From: Litomosoides sigmodontis
Lineage: Eukaryota > Nematoda > Chromadorea > Rhabditida > Onchocercidae
Assembly: GCA_963070105.1 (NCBI GenBank)
Contig: OY718808.1
Location: 4,379,738 to 4,443,737, forward strand
DNA length: 64,000 nt
Direction: 5' to 3'
In this document: piece after piece, positions 1 to 17,723 of the stretch
How positions within the stretch are numbered: the stretch's first letter is position 1
How the letters are laid out: every line of letters begins with the position of its first letter
Program-made: the position numbers and the translations under genes
The notes under the pieces: generated by a model
The model's input: only the letters and a program-made list of their open reading frames with translations
Told to the model about the DNA's origin: nothing
Database searches by the model: none

Positions 1-3000
1 TAACAATTCCATTTATTCTGTCAAATGAGCTTTGTGCCGGTCGTGATGTATACAGACAACGAGTATTACTTATTTCGTCAACATTTGTCGTTAGTGGCAT
101 ATCAACCATCATTCAGACAACGTTTGGAACAAGGTTCTTTTTATTTAAATTTAAATCGAAAGTGGACATTACACTGCACCACAATGTGATTCGGTATATT
201 GTGCTTTAAATGTAAGTAATTTTTAGTAAATACCAATCTCTCCCATCATTACAATGGCTACCAGAAATTAAATTTCAATGAAGTGAATCGTTTGATTGAA
301 ATTACTTACATTTAAGGCATAATGCCATCGCTTAAATAGATTTCAATCATAAGTTAGAAACAGTAATATAATAAGGTTTTTTTCCGTTTTAGGTTAGCAC
401 TTTTACAAGGAACAGCATTTGCGTATATTCCATCCATTCAAGTATTCATGCAACTACCTGAATATAAATGCGTTTTTACGGATGATGATTTTGTGGCGGC
501 GTCCGTTTATCAGAATAAACTTGCTATTGTAAGCATCTCAATTTATTAGGTCTTTATTAGTTTATTATTTTTATGTGAGACGATTACCTGTTCTCTTATC
601 ATAGTAAGTCGTATCTCGCTGAAACATAACTTTGCAAGTTACTAGCTTCGTTAATACAGGTACTTATTAATTGATGAATTTTGGTGGATCATGAATTAAA
701 TGAATAGAAAGCAAGTAACAGTAACTAAATAGTGATAAGTTGAGATAAGTAAATCTGCGACGAGCTAAGCTAACTTAAAATATAGATCCAAGGATGCTTG
801 ATGGTATCATCACTGGTACCAATGATAATTGGCATAACCGGTGTAGTTGGCATATTGACGAAATTTATTGGACCAATTACAGTATCACCGCTTATGTTAC
901 TCCTTGTACTCAGTGCAGTTGATCTATGTGTTGAACGAATTTCGAAGCATTGGGTTGCTGTGATGTAAGTGTTTCCGTTTTATTCTACAACTTCTAAAAC
1001 TCTGCATTTCTTCCATTCTGCTAGTGTGTATTGTGAACCAAGTAAGTTGTTGAAAGTAGATAAAATTATTAAAATATAAATCCAAGGATGCTTGATGGCA
1101 TTATCATTGATACCAAGATGTTATGAGAAGGAAAGATTAAAGACGTAATTGATGATTACTGTTGATTGTTTGAAAATTTACTCTGCAATTTTATCTATTT
1201 TCAACAATTTATTTGGTTCACAAGGTCAGAAACCGAATAAGCGGTAAGTATCTCATTCAGTAGATGCGGTAAATGTCGATCATTAAATTCGATTATCTTT
1301 TTTGCTCCAATTAATAATGAAATTTAGACAAGCAGCTGCTTTGTTTGCTACAATTTTATATTTGGCGGATTGGAAAGTACCCACACTTGGCTATAAAAAT
1401 AATCGCTTCGCAATCGTGCGGACCAATATTTTTGGCCAATATCCGGTAGCTTTTGAAAGTTTTAGAAGTTTGATGAAGTGTTAGTATTAGACAGTATTAG
1501 GCAGTAATGCTTAAATGTTATGTACTATAGCTTAGTGATAATTGTAGAGGAACCTTATCAAATTTAAGATTTGAAATGAATTGTAAATTCGTCAACTAAA
1601 ATGACATTTTAGTACTTGATCGCTATATTGACATCCTGGGGCTTTTGCTTGTTTCTTACGTTGACAGATTTAACAGCGCCCAATAGCGCTGCTCGATTGG
1701 ATAAGAATGAAACACTTGCAGTAATCAAACGTGCCGAATGGTTACGCTTTCCACATCCCAGTTAGATTTTAATGTTCTGAATTTGAAATTATATGCTAAA
1801 GAATAATTGAGAAACAACTTATCACAAATTACTCTCTACAGCAACCCATTTCGAACGTTGAGTTTCACAGTTTCAGCAACGTTGATTAAGAACGATTGAA
1901 CTATCAAAGCTCAATAGGGTTATACAGACTTCCGTTACTTCTTTTTCTTTCAAGCAGGTGTACCGCAATTTCACACTGGACTCTTTTTTGCATTCGTTAT
2001 CTCGTCGCTAACATCAGTCTTCGAATCGGTCGGTGATTACCATGCAGCAGCTCGAGTGTCCGAGGAGCGTTCGCCACCTTCCCATGCAATCAATCGTGGT
2101 ATTCTGGCTGAAGGTAATAACAGTCAAAATTATTAGGTATCAAATTGCAATCAAATAATCATTAATTAGGATTATTAATATCAAGCTATTACGTTCCTCA
2201 ACAAATTTTTAGAAATTTTAAAGTGATGTTATAGCATATTTGTTGTACGTTGATAGCAATAAAAGAATTCAGGTTGTGGTTCCTTACTAGCTGGATTACT
2301 CGGTCCAGGTGTTGGTATGACTACACACACAGAAAATATTGGTGTCATTGGTGTTACTCGAGTAAGTGGTAAATGGCTGTAAAGTGAGAGAAAATTAAAT
2401 TTATTTTTAATTCCAAAAATTTTCAAACATTTTTGAAATCATTGCAAGCTTGAAGATGTTTTTGGTATGCTTTCTTTCTAATTTTTTCACTGATTATTTT
2501 TTTTAATGGAAATTAGCTGCTTACTGCATTAACAGATGGTTTTTGCTTGTTTAACAACTAATTGACTCTAGGTAGCAAGTCGATTTACGATGGTGCTAGC
2601 TGGTGTGATACTTATCCTACTGGGCGTTTTTACGAAAGTTGGTGCGATATTGTCAACCATTCCGGATCCACTGGTTGGTGGTATTTTGGCTAGCAGTATG
2701 GCAATGGTTGGTGGTGTAGCAATAGCTAATATTCAACAGGTACAAGTAGATTTTATTAAATTTCTGAATCTTTCTCAATCTTCATATATTAATTGGGAAA
2801 TTAAAGGTTCTTTATGTTCAGTAGCGCAGGTAACGGGATCAAACTTCAAGTGTCAATCTAGTATTAATATGTTGATTCAAGAAGTGCTGCATTCTGTTAA
2901 ATGCTCAAAAATGTGTTTTTTTTAACCCAATTTTGCCTATAATTTTAGGTTGATTTGAAATGTACGCGGAATATAGCGGTATTAGGATTCTCGATAATGG

Positions 3001-3676
3001 TTGGAATGATTGTACCAAGCTATTTCCGAGAGAATCCTATCAATACAGGTCTTATTTTCAATTCGTCTTTGAAGATTCTTGGATTATTATATTTCCTTAT
3101 TTTGTTCTATTTTATAAAAGCATCCTTCTCGTTGCAATTGTCATATCCATTTAGGAATCGATGTGGTGGATCAGGTGCTTACAGTTCTTTTAACTTTACC
3201 AATGTTTGTTGGAGCATTTGTAGCGTGTGTTCTTGATAATACTGTCGCAGGTAATTTCCAATTATAGTAATAGCAGTCGTATTTAACATTATGAAAGATT
3301 CAGTAAACATCAATGCACTCATTTTCTACTCGTTATTAAACGATCGATCTGGCAATTGATATCACATTAATTAAGATGAAATTATTAGAGCATTATAAAT
3401 CATTTGCATTTTTAAAAGCGCTTAGAATGCACGTTATCATTGTTATATAGAAAAAAAAACCATTAACTGAGATTATGCATCACAGGTGCTACTCGTGAGC
3501 AACGTGGTTTACGTTCACGTGGTTTAGCGCATGAATTGGGCGAGAATAACTACGACGTATACGCGTTTCCAGCTTTTGTGATGAAATTGATTGAGAAAGC
3601 CTCTTATCTAAAAGTGCTGCCGTTCATACCGAAAGAAAAAAAAATTACCAATCGTGTAAATGATTCATTGCCGTGA
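1..3676 (+). CDS. SLC23 family nucleobase/ascorbate transporter, 3' part
   Basis: Multi-pass plasma-membrane carrier of the NCS2/SLC23 family, which moves ascorbate or nucleobases with sodium or protons. The 5' end lies off the window. Exons read 1-133, 393-528, 786-964, 1328-1445, 1613-1760, 1958-2113, 2273-2361, 2572-2739, 2949-3048, 3155-3250 and 3486-3676. All junction phases close, and the stop is TGA at 3674. Family marks are FESVGDYHAAARV (exon 6), the NCS2 signature ENIGVIGVTR at the end of exon 7 (pattern [QE]NxGxxxxT[RKG]), the helix following IPDPLVGG (exon 8), VDLKCTRNIAVLGFS (exon 9) and LDNTVAG (exon 10). These align in order with vertebrate SVCT1/2. The substrate cannot be decided from sequence, because ascorbate and purine carriers share these motifs. 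A decayed copy of the start of exon 3 lies downstream in the following intron. Confidence 0.9.
201..318. repeat. Inverted repeat flanking intron segment
   Basis: The arm at 201-221 (gtgctttaaatgtaagtaat) is nearly the reverse complement of 299-318 (aattacttacatttaaggca), with about 78 bases between. Similarity continues imperfectly outward. It lies within an SLC23 intron. It could be a miniature inverted-repeat element or a hairpin of no function; no target-site duplication was identified. Confidence 0.5.
1069..1118 (+). repeat. Partial duplicate of SLC23 exon 3 acceptor and start
   Basis: About 45 bases around 1071-1115 repeat 777-822: both read (t)taaaatata(g/a)atccaaggatgcttgatgg followed by diverged sequence. 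The source copy spans the intron end, the AG acceptor and the first codons (IQGCLMVSSL) of exon 3. In the copy the acceptor TATAG has become TATAA, so it cannot be spliced the same way, and similarity fades after about 40 bases. It looks like a short decayed tandem duplication. Confidence 0.75.
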
Positions 3677-5269
3677 TGATGACTGTTTGCAGTGTACTAG
3701 AAATCGAAGCGAAATCTATTGAAAGTTGTGAAAGATTCCGAGAGATTTTGCTACAGTATTGCATTAATCGATGCAGTTGTTTCATGACTGTTTTTTGAAA
3801 GAAGCTGACAGTTGTTAAAACTCAATTCATCACCGTTTCGATCGTTTGAACATTACCGACCAATGTATTGCAATGCGTTCCTGTTATATTTCAAACTTTT
3901 TCTCATTCTTCTTCAGAACAGGCTTTCTTTCTTCAAAAAAAAATGTTATCTAAGCGTAATTTTTCAAATTAAATGGAAATTTTTATTTCTCCACTTGAAA
4001 GCAATAAATTTCGTTGGAATTTTTTCTTTTCGTTCAAAAACTTTTGCATGTAATACAAAAACATCAACGAATTGTGAACTAAATTAGTGAATATATTGTG
4101 ATACATACAGAATATTCTGGAATTAGTAGAGAGGTTTCAAATCGAATTTTAAAAATTAAAAAATAGAAATAAGATACTTTCCAGGTTCTCTGTGCTTTCA
4201 ATCTTCTCAATTTTAGCTAGCAGCATTCTACATCTACTTTATTTAGAAGAAATGGAAAATATAATTTATATTTATTTACTGATCTCCTTCTTCATAGTTT
4301 CCTCTATGAAATATCATGGTTTGTATACTTTTTTTTTTTTAAATTATGTTGTACCATTACTTACAGAAAGTGATCGAAAAACTCCATATAATTGCAGAAA
4401 TGAATGAATCACTTAATTTTTTTGCTTCCAAAAACATTAACTCTCCTGTATTCCTCCTATCGTTTTTTATTCTCTTGTTTGTTGTTGAAATTATCATTTT
4501 TTAAGTGCATATCAATGTTGTTAATTAATGTCTTCTTAAATGTACATGAAATTTTAGATGAAGTGTGTGTTCTCTTGCGCTCGCTGATATGCGCCTATAT
4601 TCTCTACTAGTTATGCATTTACATGTGGTCGCATGCGCGACTTGATCAGTTGATAATAATTAGTAGAGTTGTATTGAGTGTGTTATACGTGTAGCAACAA
4701 CGTTACAATTCGAATAATATAAAAAGTTAACAGAAAGATGATTGCTATCTTCCAATAATCTACGTATTTCAGGAATATATCAGCTGTTGTAGACGTGGTG
4801 TGAAGAAGAGGTTAGTAAAGCCTGTAGTATCATCTATCATAAGAGGAAACATTGAACAGTAAAATGATGAATTAGAGAACGATGTTAACTACGTAAGTGA
4901 TCGAGGTCTTCAAGTTAACTAAGCACTATCCGTCCGTTAGCTTAAATTAAATTAACTTAAAAAATAATATCGGAAGACAGAGGAAAACAATGATGTACGA
5001 GAGGGTTGGGAATCCAGTGTAAGCAAGATGAGAAAGCAAGATAGCGGGTACCGTGAGGGATTAAGCGATTACTGACACTGAAGAATATCAATGTATAAAT
5101 GAAACGATCATAAATAACGAAGGGATCGAAAAAGATGGAACGCAATTGTAAGTTAAAAGAAGAAGAAATAAGTGATTTACCCACAAAGTCATTTCAATTA
5201 ATTGAATAAAACTCAAACAAACATATCAGTGATATGTTCCAACATTACCGTTAACAATACTGGAAGCGC
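3677..5269. other. Intergenic, no gene supported
   Basis: AT-rich sequence between the convergent SLC23 and coiled-coil genes. Open frames here (for example around 4192-4610) are rich in F, I and L as expected from AT bias. They have no recognisable motif and no consistent splice structure. The two 3' UTRs must lie here. Confidence 0.6.
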
Positions 5270-7720
5270 TCAAGCAAAGAAGTCAGAATCAGAATCCTCC
5301 ACATCTAAATCAATCGTTTTCGACCCATTCGTAAATGGTGGTTTTTTATTCGCAACAGCATCTGCTGAATTTCCCAGGATTCTAGCTAAGAAATTGAATC
5401 CATCATCTGTAGTGTCCGGTGGATGTGGAGCCTGCGATGTGCTTTCCATTGCCATTGACCTAAAAGTTATTTCTCGAAATTGAAAGAAATGGAGCGGATT
5501 AATGAAGCGAACTGATATTTCCATTTATAGTTTTGTGGTGTTAAATGAAACGGTTACTCTTAATAACCAATTAATCTCATTTGTTGTCTAAAAAAGTTAT
5601 TTTGTGCTAATTGATCAGTTTTGAAGCCTTAATACTAGCTAAACGTTCCACATTAGACGCCATAATATTTTAAAACACATAACCAAAAAAACCTCGAATT
5701 TGCAGCAATCATTGCTTGACTTGATTTTTGGTCGCCCTTTTGCGCATCTTGCAGAAAACTTTGAGAAAGGTGAGACGTTTCTCCCAAGATTGCTAAAATT
5801 TTCAGGTATGAATTGTCAGTAACTATTTTCGTATTTCAAATGATTTGTTGCTTCATCTGATGAAAATTTTAAACAAATACTCTAAAATAGCAACCAAAAA
5901 TTGTGAATTCAATGGCAATAAAATTTTAAAACATTCATAATTCATCAGTGGCATACTGACATAAAAATCACTTCTACTGAAAAATTACAATTTTTGGTTG
6001 CTAGCTCTAAAATCAAATTAGTAACAACAATAAAGCAATTACGATTTGATTTAATCTGTTGCCCCTCTTGAAGATGGTTTAATTCCTTCTGGTTTCCTGC
6101 CGAACATACGCTTAAATTTTTCATCTTATCAGTAAGTGACCGTGCAAGGTTTCTTTCAGTCTCATTATCATCTTTCTTTCCATCAACAGTGCCCCTTTTC
6201 CCTTGCAAATATTCCATCCGGATGTGCTCATAATCCTCAGCATTTGGCTGTGGAGTATCCAACACAATGTGTGGATCTAAATGAAGCATTGAGTTCATAC
6301 ATCAATTGAATCTATTTTATTAAAATTGTATTTTTAATATTTCAAAAGAATTTCAATGGTTTCAGTAATGATCAATTCTGCTTACCAATCTGAATGATTT
6401 TCTTACGCAATTCGTGAAAACTATTTAGATCATCGGCATTTGATTTATCCGATTGTTTCCATGGCCTTTGTTTACTTTTGGAGGAAAGTTCAGGTCCTAA
6501 TGAGAGATAGTAATCGGCGGTCGATAAATGAAGTCGGTGCTCGCGTAAGTTTTCCAAATCTTCTGCTATCTCGTTCAGTCGTTTTTTGATTCTAATTAAG
6601 TCCGGTTCCAGCGCTGGTCCACTATAAAGAGAACTTCAAAATAATGTTTTCAAAACATTGATCATCAACGAATAGCAAAGAGTCCAAAAGGAATTTAGTG
6701 AAAAATTTCCGATCGAACTCTTACCATGATGGTATTGGATCATTTGGTTCGAAATTGCTCAATTCGATCTCTTTACATGGTGCAATAAGTTGTTTACCGA
6801 GATCCCAGTGATATTTGTTCGTTGCTAGCTTGTCCAAGATTGACCGTTGAAATTGATCCGATGCTAATTGCTATGCATGAGTTAAACATTATGTATTTTA
6901 AACTTTCAGAAACTTTACAAGAAATCTTGCTGAGTTTTGAAACACGCTGTGATCTTTCAGAAGCAGTTCGCTAATTCATACTAAATTTCACTCATTTCTT
7001 GTAACTTTCATTCCTGTCAGGTTTTTCGTTGTTCCTCTTATGAATCATGCAAAACAATTATTGATGCGAAAATTGATTCAAATTCAAATTCAATTCAAAT
7101 TGAACCAAATTCAAATTCAATTTCTTGATTCCGGGAATTATGAGAGGAGAACGAAAAAGGAATTGAAATGCTTAATACCTGCTTATATAATCGCATTGCG
7201 GGTGGTTTCCAACTAGGACATTTCCGTTGTAAGAAATTCACATATTCGTCCTTAATATAATAACAACTAATTTTACTTATTAAAGCAGACAGATCGATCT
7301 TGAGCATTACTTACGTGTCTCATCACACTGGAAACGGCTCACTCAAATAGCAATTTGTAGAAATGAAGGTTCGTATTTTTGATCGGAAATTAGTTTTCTT
7401 CCCCAGTTGAATTAAAAATCCGGAAGTTCCAGAGAATTAAAAGTTACAGAGAAAATGATGATAGTTTTCCTTTGCATTCTTCAATAAAGGCTATCTTACC
7501 GGAAGTGTCACCTCAAACGAACGAAAAAGATTTACTCTGAAAAGCAACTGCCATCCATCTAAACTCTGTACGCTGACAAACTCTTCTGCCCTAGTGAAGG
7601 GTATATAATCTAACTTACTCTTGCCTTTTTCGCTGTTTCCAACTTCAAATCCATTTTTATCAGTCGTTTCTCCAACTCGTCTATTTCATTTTGGACAACT
7701 GTGGTAGAATCAGTCATCAT
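5270..7720 (-). CDS. Unrecognised coiled-coil protein with acidic C-terminus
   Basis: I do not recognise the family. The start chosen is ATG at 7720; exon 1 (7720-7619) encodes MMTDSTT followed by a charged heptad-like helix (NEIDELEKRLIKMDLKLETA). Well-supported later exons are 7266-7179 (EYVNFLQRKCPSWKPPAMRL), 6870-6725, 6621-6386 (long helix LIRIKKRLNEIAEDLENLR), 6276-6043 and 5511-5270. Phases agree from 7266 to the stop at 5270. The join between exon 1 and 7266 does not close in phase, so an exon near 7500-7580 or another donor is missing from the model. The last exon carries a hydrophobic patch (GFNFLARILG) and ends in an acidic tail (DLDVEDSDSDFFA), a layout seen in many scaffold or adaptor subunits. 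No enzyme motif, signal peptide or membrane segment is visible. It lies 749 bases downstream of gamma-SNAP on the same strand. Confidence 0.65.
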
Positions 7721-8468
7721 CGATTGACCACTTCAAATCGAGCTTTCGAAAATGATAGTAATAGAAAAGCAACAATCACCATGGGAACCAGATTCTATGA
7801 CATCATCAAATTAAACCTTTCACTTATTTTGACAATCAAGAAGCTTACTAAATCCTTCGTTTTAGAATGACCAATGTGTTCTGGATCGATGCAGCTGAGA
7901 CATAACTACATGTTTCATTCATTTCATGAACAAAAATAACAAACAAATAAATAAGCGCACAGTACAGAAATTAAGTTGCTTTAAACATGAAGATCGGACA
8001 ATTTTATAGAAATTGCAAAATATGACAGCATGGATATTAAATTCCTTTTACAACACCAATGTAGTTATTGTATAGTTTCCAACAATAATATAGTTATTGC
8101 ACTTGAAATTTAAATCAAACATTAATTCGCTCAATTTTTAAAGCATTTTACATGTACTTAACCACTATCAACAGCCAGAGTTTATTTATAGGAAATTTTA
8201 CTTTAAGAAATTCAGTAAAACTGAATCACTTTCACTGAATCTCAAACTTAATCACAAAATGGAATGCAAGACTCCCATTCAAATGCAAGAATTAGGATTG
8301 AGTGGAAAGTGTGACGTTAATAAATAACCGCAATCAAGCACCAATTTAGATGATAAATATTTTTATAATCCAAATATATCACAGTATATTCCCAAATGGT
8401 TATTAAATGCAGTAGTTTCCCACTTGAAACAATTGTCACATTTTCAATTGATGATCATACACATACAG
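7721..8468. other. Spacer between two minus-strand genes
   Basis: AT-rich spacer holding the gamma-SNAP 3' UTR and the promoter or trans-splice region of the downstream coiled-coil gene. No coding or RNA feature is visible. The spacing is too long for a typical nematode operon gap of about 100-400 bases but does not exclude one. Confidence 0.5.
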
Positions 8469-10809
8469 CTATTTTAGATCTTCATCATCCTCTTCATCAG
8501 CACCAATATCGTCATTTTCACCACTTATTTCAGAACTGGCTTTTAATTCTTTCATTAAACGCAGATACTGAAAAATAAAAAATTTCGTCACTGAAAAGTT
8601 CCACATCTCTAATGATAAATTTCCGAAAAACTAATTTTATTTTCTGCATGGCAGATAATACATTGACAGTAAGTATAATCATTCAAACACGATGATCGAT
8701 ATGAAAAATTATGCTGTTAGCGCTATTTTACCTCGAACCCTAGAAGCTAAGAAGAGAGATTCTGACGAACACGACAAAAAATCTGAAAGTAAATTGGAAA
8801 ACAAGAGCTACCTCATTACCCATATTTCTTAGTACTGGATGTTGAAGGACTTGCTGAAAGCATTTATTGTCACCTGATTCAAAAGCTGAGATCAAAGCAC
8901 AACAAGCCTTTGCATATTCCGAAACTTCAAATTCTTCATATCTGAGTGGAAAAATAATTTTATACTTCGTGATTTATATTTCGTGAAAACAACAACAATA
9001 TCAATTGAAGCAAATGTCGAACAGCAAAATTTACTTGAATGACTTCTGAATACTTTTAGCCGCTGTTACTGGATCATTGGATGCCAGATGGACAAGAACA
9101 AGAGAGACAGTAAGCTGTCCTATCCGACCAGTTTCCTGGAAGCATAAAGAATAACCGGAATAGTAGACGATGCGATGTGAAACAAAGAAGAATCGAAACC
9201 AAAATTCTTCCTAGGAAACTTAAAAAAATGAACATGACTCACTTCTGCTATGACTCACGAAACTTCATATGTATGAAAAAACATCAGAAAGACAAAGAAC
9301 GTCCTGCAATAACGTGGCTAAAAAATACTTTGACTTCCATGTATTTCTCTATTTCTTCATTAATCATATTAGCTGCTTCCTTGTACTGTTTCAGTTTCAA
9401 ATACAGTTTAGTAAGTCGTGTCATAAATCCAGCAGCCATGCGCGAACGATCCGTTTCTTGAACCATTGTTAACGCTTTGTGATAAATCTGCATGGAATTC
9501 ACAAATAGAAACTTTCAAACCATCAATAAATTAAAATTTCTAAATCATCACCTTTTAATAACTTATCCATTGAACCCAAATTTATAATTAAATCGAAATT
9601 CATTACCCAAATTATAGAAGGAAAGACAACTGAACCAACTTAAACCCAAAAATTAACCTTAAAAACTACATATTTTTGAAACGAAACAAAACCCATAAAT
9701 TTAGCTTCTTATTCAAAGGCATCATTTGAAAAAAGTTCTCAAATCAAATTATGCATTTTTGACAATTACGTACGTACTACTCCCTTTCAGAAAGTGATTC
9801 ATTTATTAGCCTAAGAAAGTAGCATAAGCTGAAATCCTTCCAGTCAGAAACAGCACAGAGAATGATAAATAAAAACCTTGATAGCTTTTTCAGGATCGAT
9901 ATCTTCAAAACATTTTGCAGCTTTATCAAGTACCATGGCTGAGGAATAGCTACTTCCTGATTCAGCGTATCCATCTGCAGCTAAATCCATGTACTTCAGT
10001 GTGCCACAATTATCACCCATTTCTTTGCATATCGTCGCTGCATTTTCATTGCATCTAAAAAAATATTTAATCTAAATAAAAACCTTATCGTTAAAGCAAT
10101 CAGTCATTATTGATTGAGCATCTGATCAAACCACTACACAGGATAAAAACGATCACATTATCATAACATACGCATGGCTCACCTAATATCTCCAGTTAGA
10201 TGTTTAAACTGCACGAATTAACTCCTTATTCATTAGCTAAGATACGTGCAAAACATTTAATAGACAAAAAAAAGTAAGAAAAGAAGAACAATATAAAGCA
10301 ATACAGTTTCTACGATTGCTAACGCATCACTATTTTGAGCATTTTGCTCAAATCTCGACATACGAATTAAACCAATCAATGAATTCCTGAAGCTATTACA
10401 AGAAAAAACACTTGCTTGGCCCAATAAAATAAATTGCCATTTTCTTTATGCATTTGAGCAGCTTTCAGATAAGCATCACGTGACTGTTCCATTTGTGCAG
10501 CATTTTTGAAGCAAACAGCTGCTCGATCATATTCCACTGCTGCACTGTCATAGTCGGGTTTGAATTTCATCTTTACGATCGATGTTTTCAGACTAGAATA
10601 TCATCAGAAAATTAACTAGTGGTTAAAGTTGGCTTCAAATATGATTTATATATAGTAAAAGTTTGCGCGTTTGAAGTAAATATTAGCGTAATTCAGAATA
10701 GCACATATATTTTAAGGCTCATAATGCTTGAAAAATTAACTCACTGCGCTTCGGCTTTTCGAATACATTCTGTCGCTTCTGCAATACGACGCCCATTTAT
10801 CTCATTCAT
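8469..10809 (-). CDS. NAPG: Gamma-soluble NSF attachment protein (gamma-SNAP)
   Basis: Adaptor that links NSF to SNARE complexes so that they can be disassembled after membrane fusion; cytosolic and peripheral on membranes. Exons are 10809-10745, 10592-10416, 10054-9877, 9487-9329, 9135-9035, 8941-8812 and 8567-8469, giving 302 residues against 312 in human. Exon 2 has KFKPDYDSAAVEYDRAAVCF, matching the human KWKPDYDSAASEYGKAAVAF almost residue for residue. Exons 3-4 carry the TPR-like helices CFEDIDPEKAIKIYHKAL. The C-terminus is acidic (DDIGADEEDDEDLK), as in other gamma-SNAPs. Exon 2 joins exon 3 in frame only if the intron begins with GC (AA|GCAAGT) instead of the GT four bases downstream, so this looks like a GC-AG intron. 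Confidence 0.95.
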
Positions 10810-11742
10810 CGCAATGCCTTAAAATCAACTTATTGGTCTGAAATTTAAATTCAATCAAAGTTAATTCGTACAGACCACACGCAGAGAAAGGGAGATGAAA
10901 TGAACATTTTCGCTGACACAGCCTTTAACTTTGCGCAGTCGATTACTATGGCAGTTTAGCAAGAATATCTCATGTTTCTTTGAAGTTGCACAATTTGTAG
11001 ACTAAGACAAAGTTAAAATAAGTTAAATAACAAAACGGTGAGATCGAAGAGTCGTTCTCGAATACGATGATCAGGGAAGGAAAGAAGCACCGTAAAATTC
11101 CATATTTTAATGTTCCAATACACCTCACCTGCTTACTACTTTCTCCAGAAAGCAGTTACTTTAATGCTCTTTTCAATTCAGGAAAGCCTGTTTGACTTCC
11201 GGAATGCCAGGTATCTTCATGTATTGAATTAGACAACCTCTCCACATAAAGAGAAGCCTGGCTCCTACAATCTTAAGGATCCGCACAAATGTGAAACGTG
11301 TGAATTTACGCCCGGAAACCACTAATAGCACAATTAAAATACGGTTGCTCATAACTAAAATGTTCAGTCCACACTACAAGACATTATTTGCAATAAATCA
11401 ATCCGGTGATAAGTTTCTAAAATAACAGCAGCAATGTTTAGTATATTTTTCAGAATATATCGCAAGCTTTTACCTGGTTTCTCAGCAGATGAAAAAAAAA
11501 AAACGAATTATGTAATTTCTATATACATAGATAGTAAGGCGCTTCGCAATGATTGATCATGTTTGAACCACGCAGTTTTATGCTGATTAAGTTCGCAAAT
11601 AAACAAGCTTTATGCAACAATATATTGTGAAACAAGGAGGTTAAAATGATGAAGAGAAGCACTGAAAAATGACTTAGCTACACTGTCATATCACAGTCGA
11701 AATGAAAATTAGTAACAAATGACATATGCACGCTAACATAAC
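10810..11742. other. Intergenic between SEC23 and gamma-SNAP
   Basis: No coding frame, RNA gene or mobile element is supported. It must contain the SEC23 3' UTR and the gamma-SNAP upstream region. It is slightly less AT-rich than the introns nearby. Confidence 0.5.
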
Positions 11743-16722
<4,980 letters not shown>

Positions 16723-16756
16723 TTTTTTCTCCTTTAAACTGTACAATTCGTACAAT

Positions 16757-17723
16757 CTGGAAATAAAACACTGGAAAATATATTACATCTAACACGTATA
16801 AAGCAATAAAATTTTAAAGGAACAAGTAGCATCACAAAGACAGTAGAAAGGATACACAGTTTAAGTAGTATAAAGGGAATAAAACAGTTAGATCACTCAA
16901 CCATTAATAAACAGCAAATATCCTCATATTACAATCATATGATGCATTATATTTGGGATATGAAAACCGGTCCAGCTGTAAAATTGAGATTGCAAAAGTC
17001 GATAAATAGAAAATGAACTTGAAGTCACTGCCATCCATGACTAACACAGACTTGTTGAAACAGCTGAGAGATGATTTTACAACGTCAAAAATTCCAGGAT
17101 TTCCCAAACCAATGAAGAAGAGAGAAGAAAAAGCAAGGTGAAAATCACAACTGAAATATAAAAATGCCCACGTGTACTATCCGCGATATGCAACTTGCAA
17201 AACATATCATGCCAGTTTTTGCCTAAATGTATTTAAATCAATTTTCAATTTGATGACAAGTAAATCAGTGAACAAGAGATCTTTAGCATCCGCTCATAAG
17301 AAGAAAGAGGAAAGTAATACAGACAGTCCGGAAAAACAATATCACGCAACTGCTTTAAGGTTTAAGCGTAATTCAACGAATGAAAAACTAGCATTCAATT
17401 CAAACAAAATAAATGCACCATTTAAGAAAACAAGCAATTTTGTCAGGAAGCACCGTATTTCCTTTTATTTTCCAATGCTCCACACAGCTTACGACATTAA
17501 GCTATGTCAGAGTTTGTCATGCAGATGAGGAATACGATTGTAGTGAATTCCTTAACGCACTTGCTAGAATGGCCTGTACTCTTAAAATAGATCTATCAGT
17601 CAATAAATATAAAATAGCGTCTCTACAGTAGGCAAGCAAACAATACTACATTTTCTGAACACTTCCTCGCTTTCACATTGCTTCATCCACTACGTGCCTT
17701 AACACGTCAAAACAGTGACCGCT
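16757..17723. other. Divergent upstream region of SEC23
   Basis: Upstream region of SEC23. The plus strand has a lysine-rich open frame, 17253-17528 (MTSKSVNKRSLASAHKKKEE and onward), followed in another frame by EEYDCSEFLNALARMACTLK near 17530-17600. These could be exons of a short unknown gene, but no splice pair joining them is convincing. Confidence 0.3.

Noticed and set aside
4192..4610. Hydrophobic frames resembling membrane proteins
   Set aside because: F/I/L content follows from AT-rich sequence; no start, splice or family support.
17172..17631. Lysine-rich plus-strand frames as a gene
   Set aside because: The two frames cannot be joined by a convincing GT-AG pair and show no family motif. 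Left as a remark in the intergenic entry.
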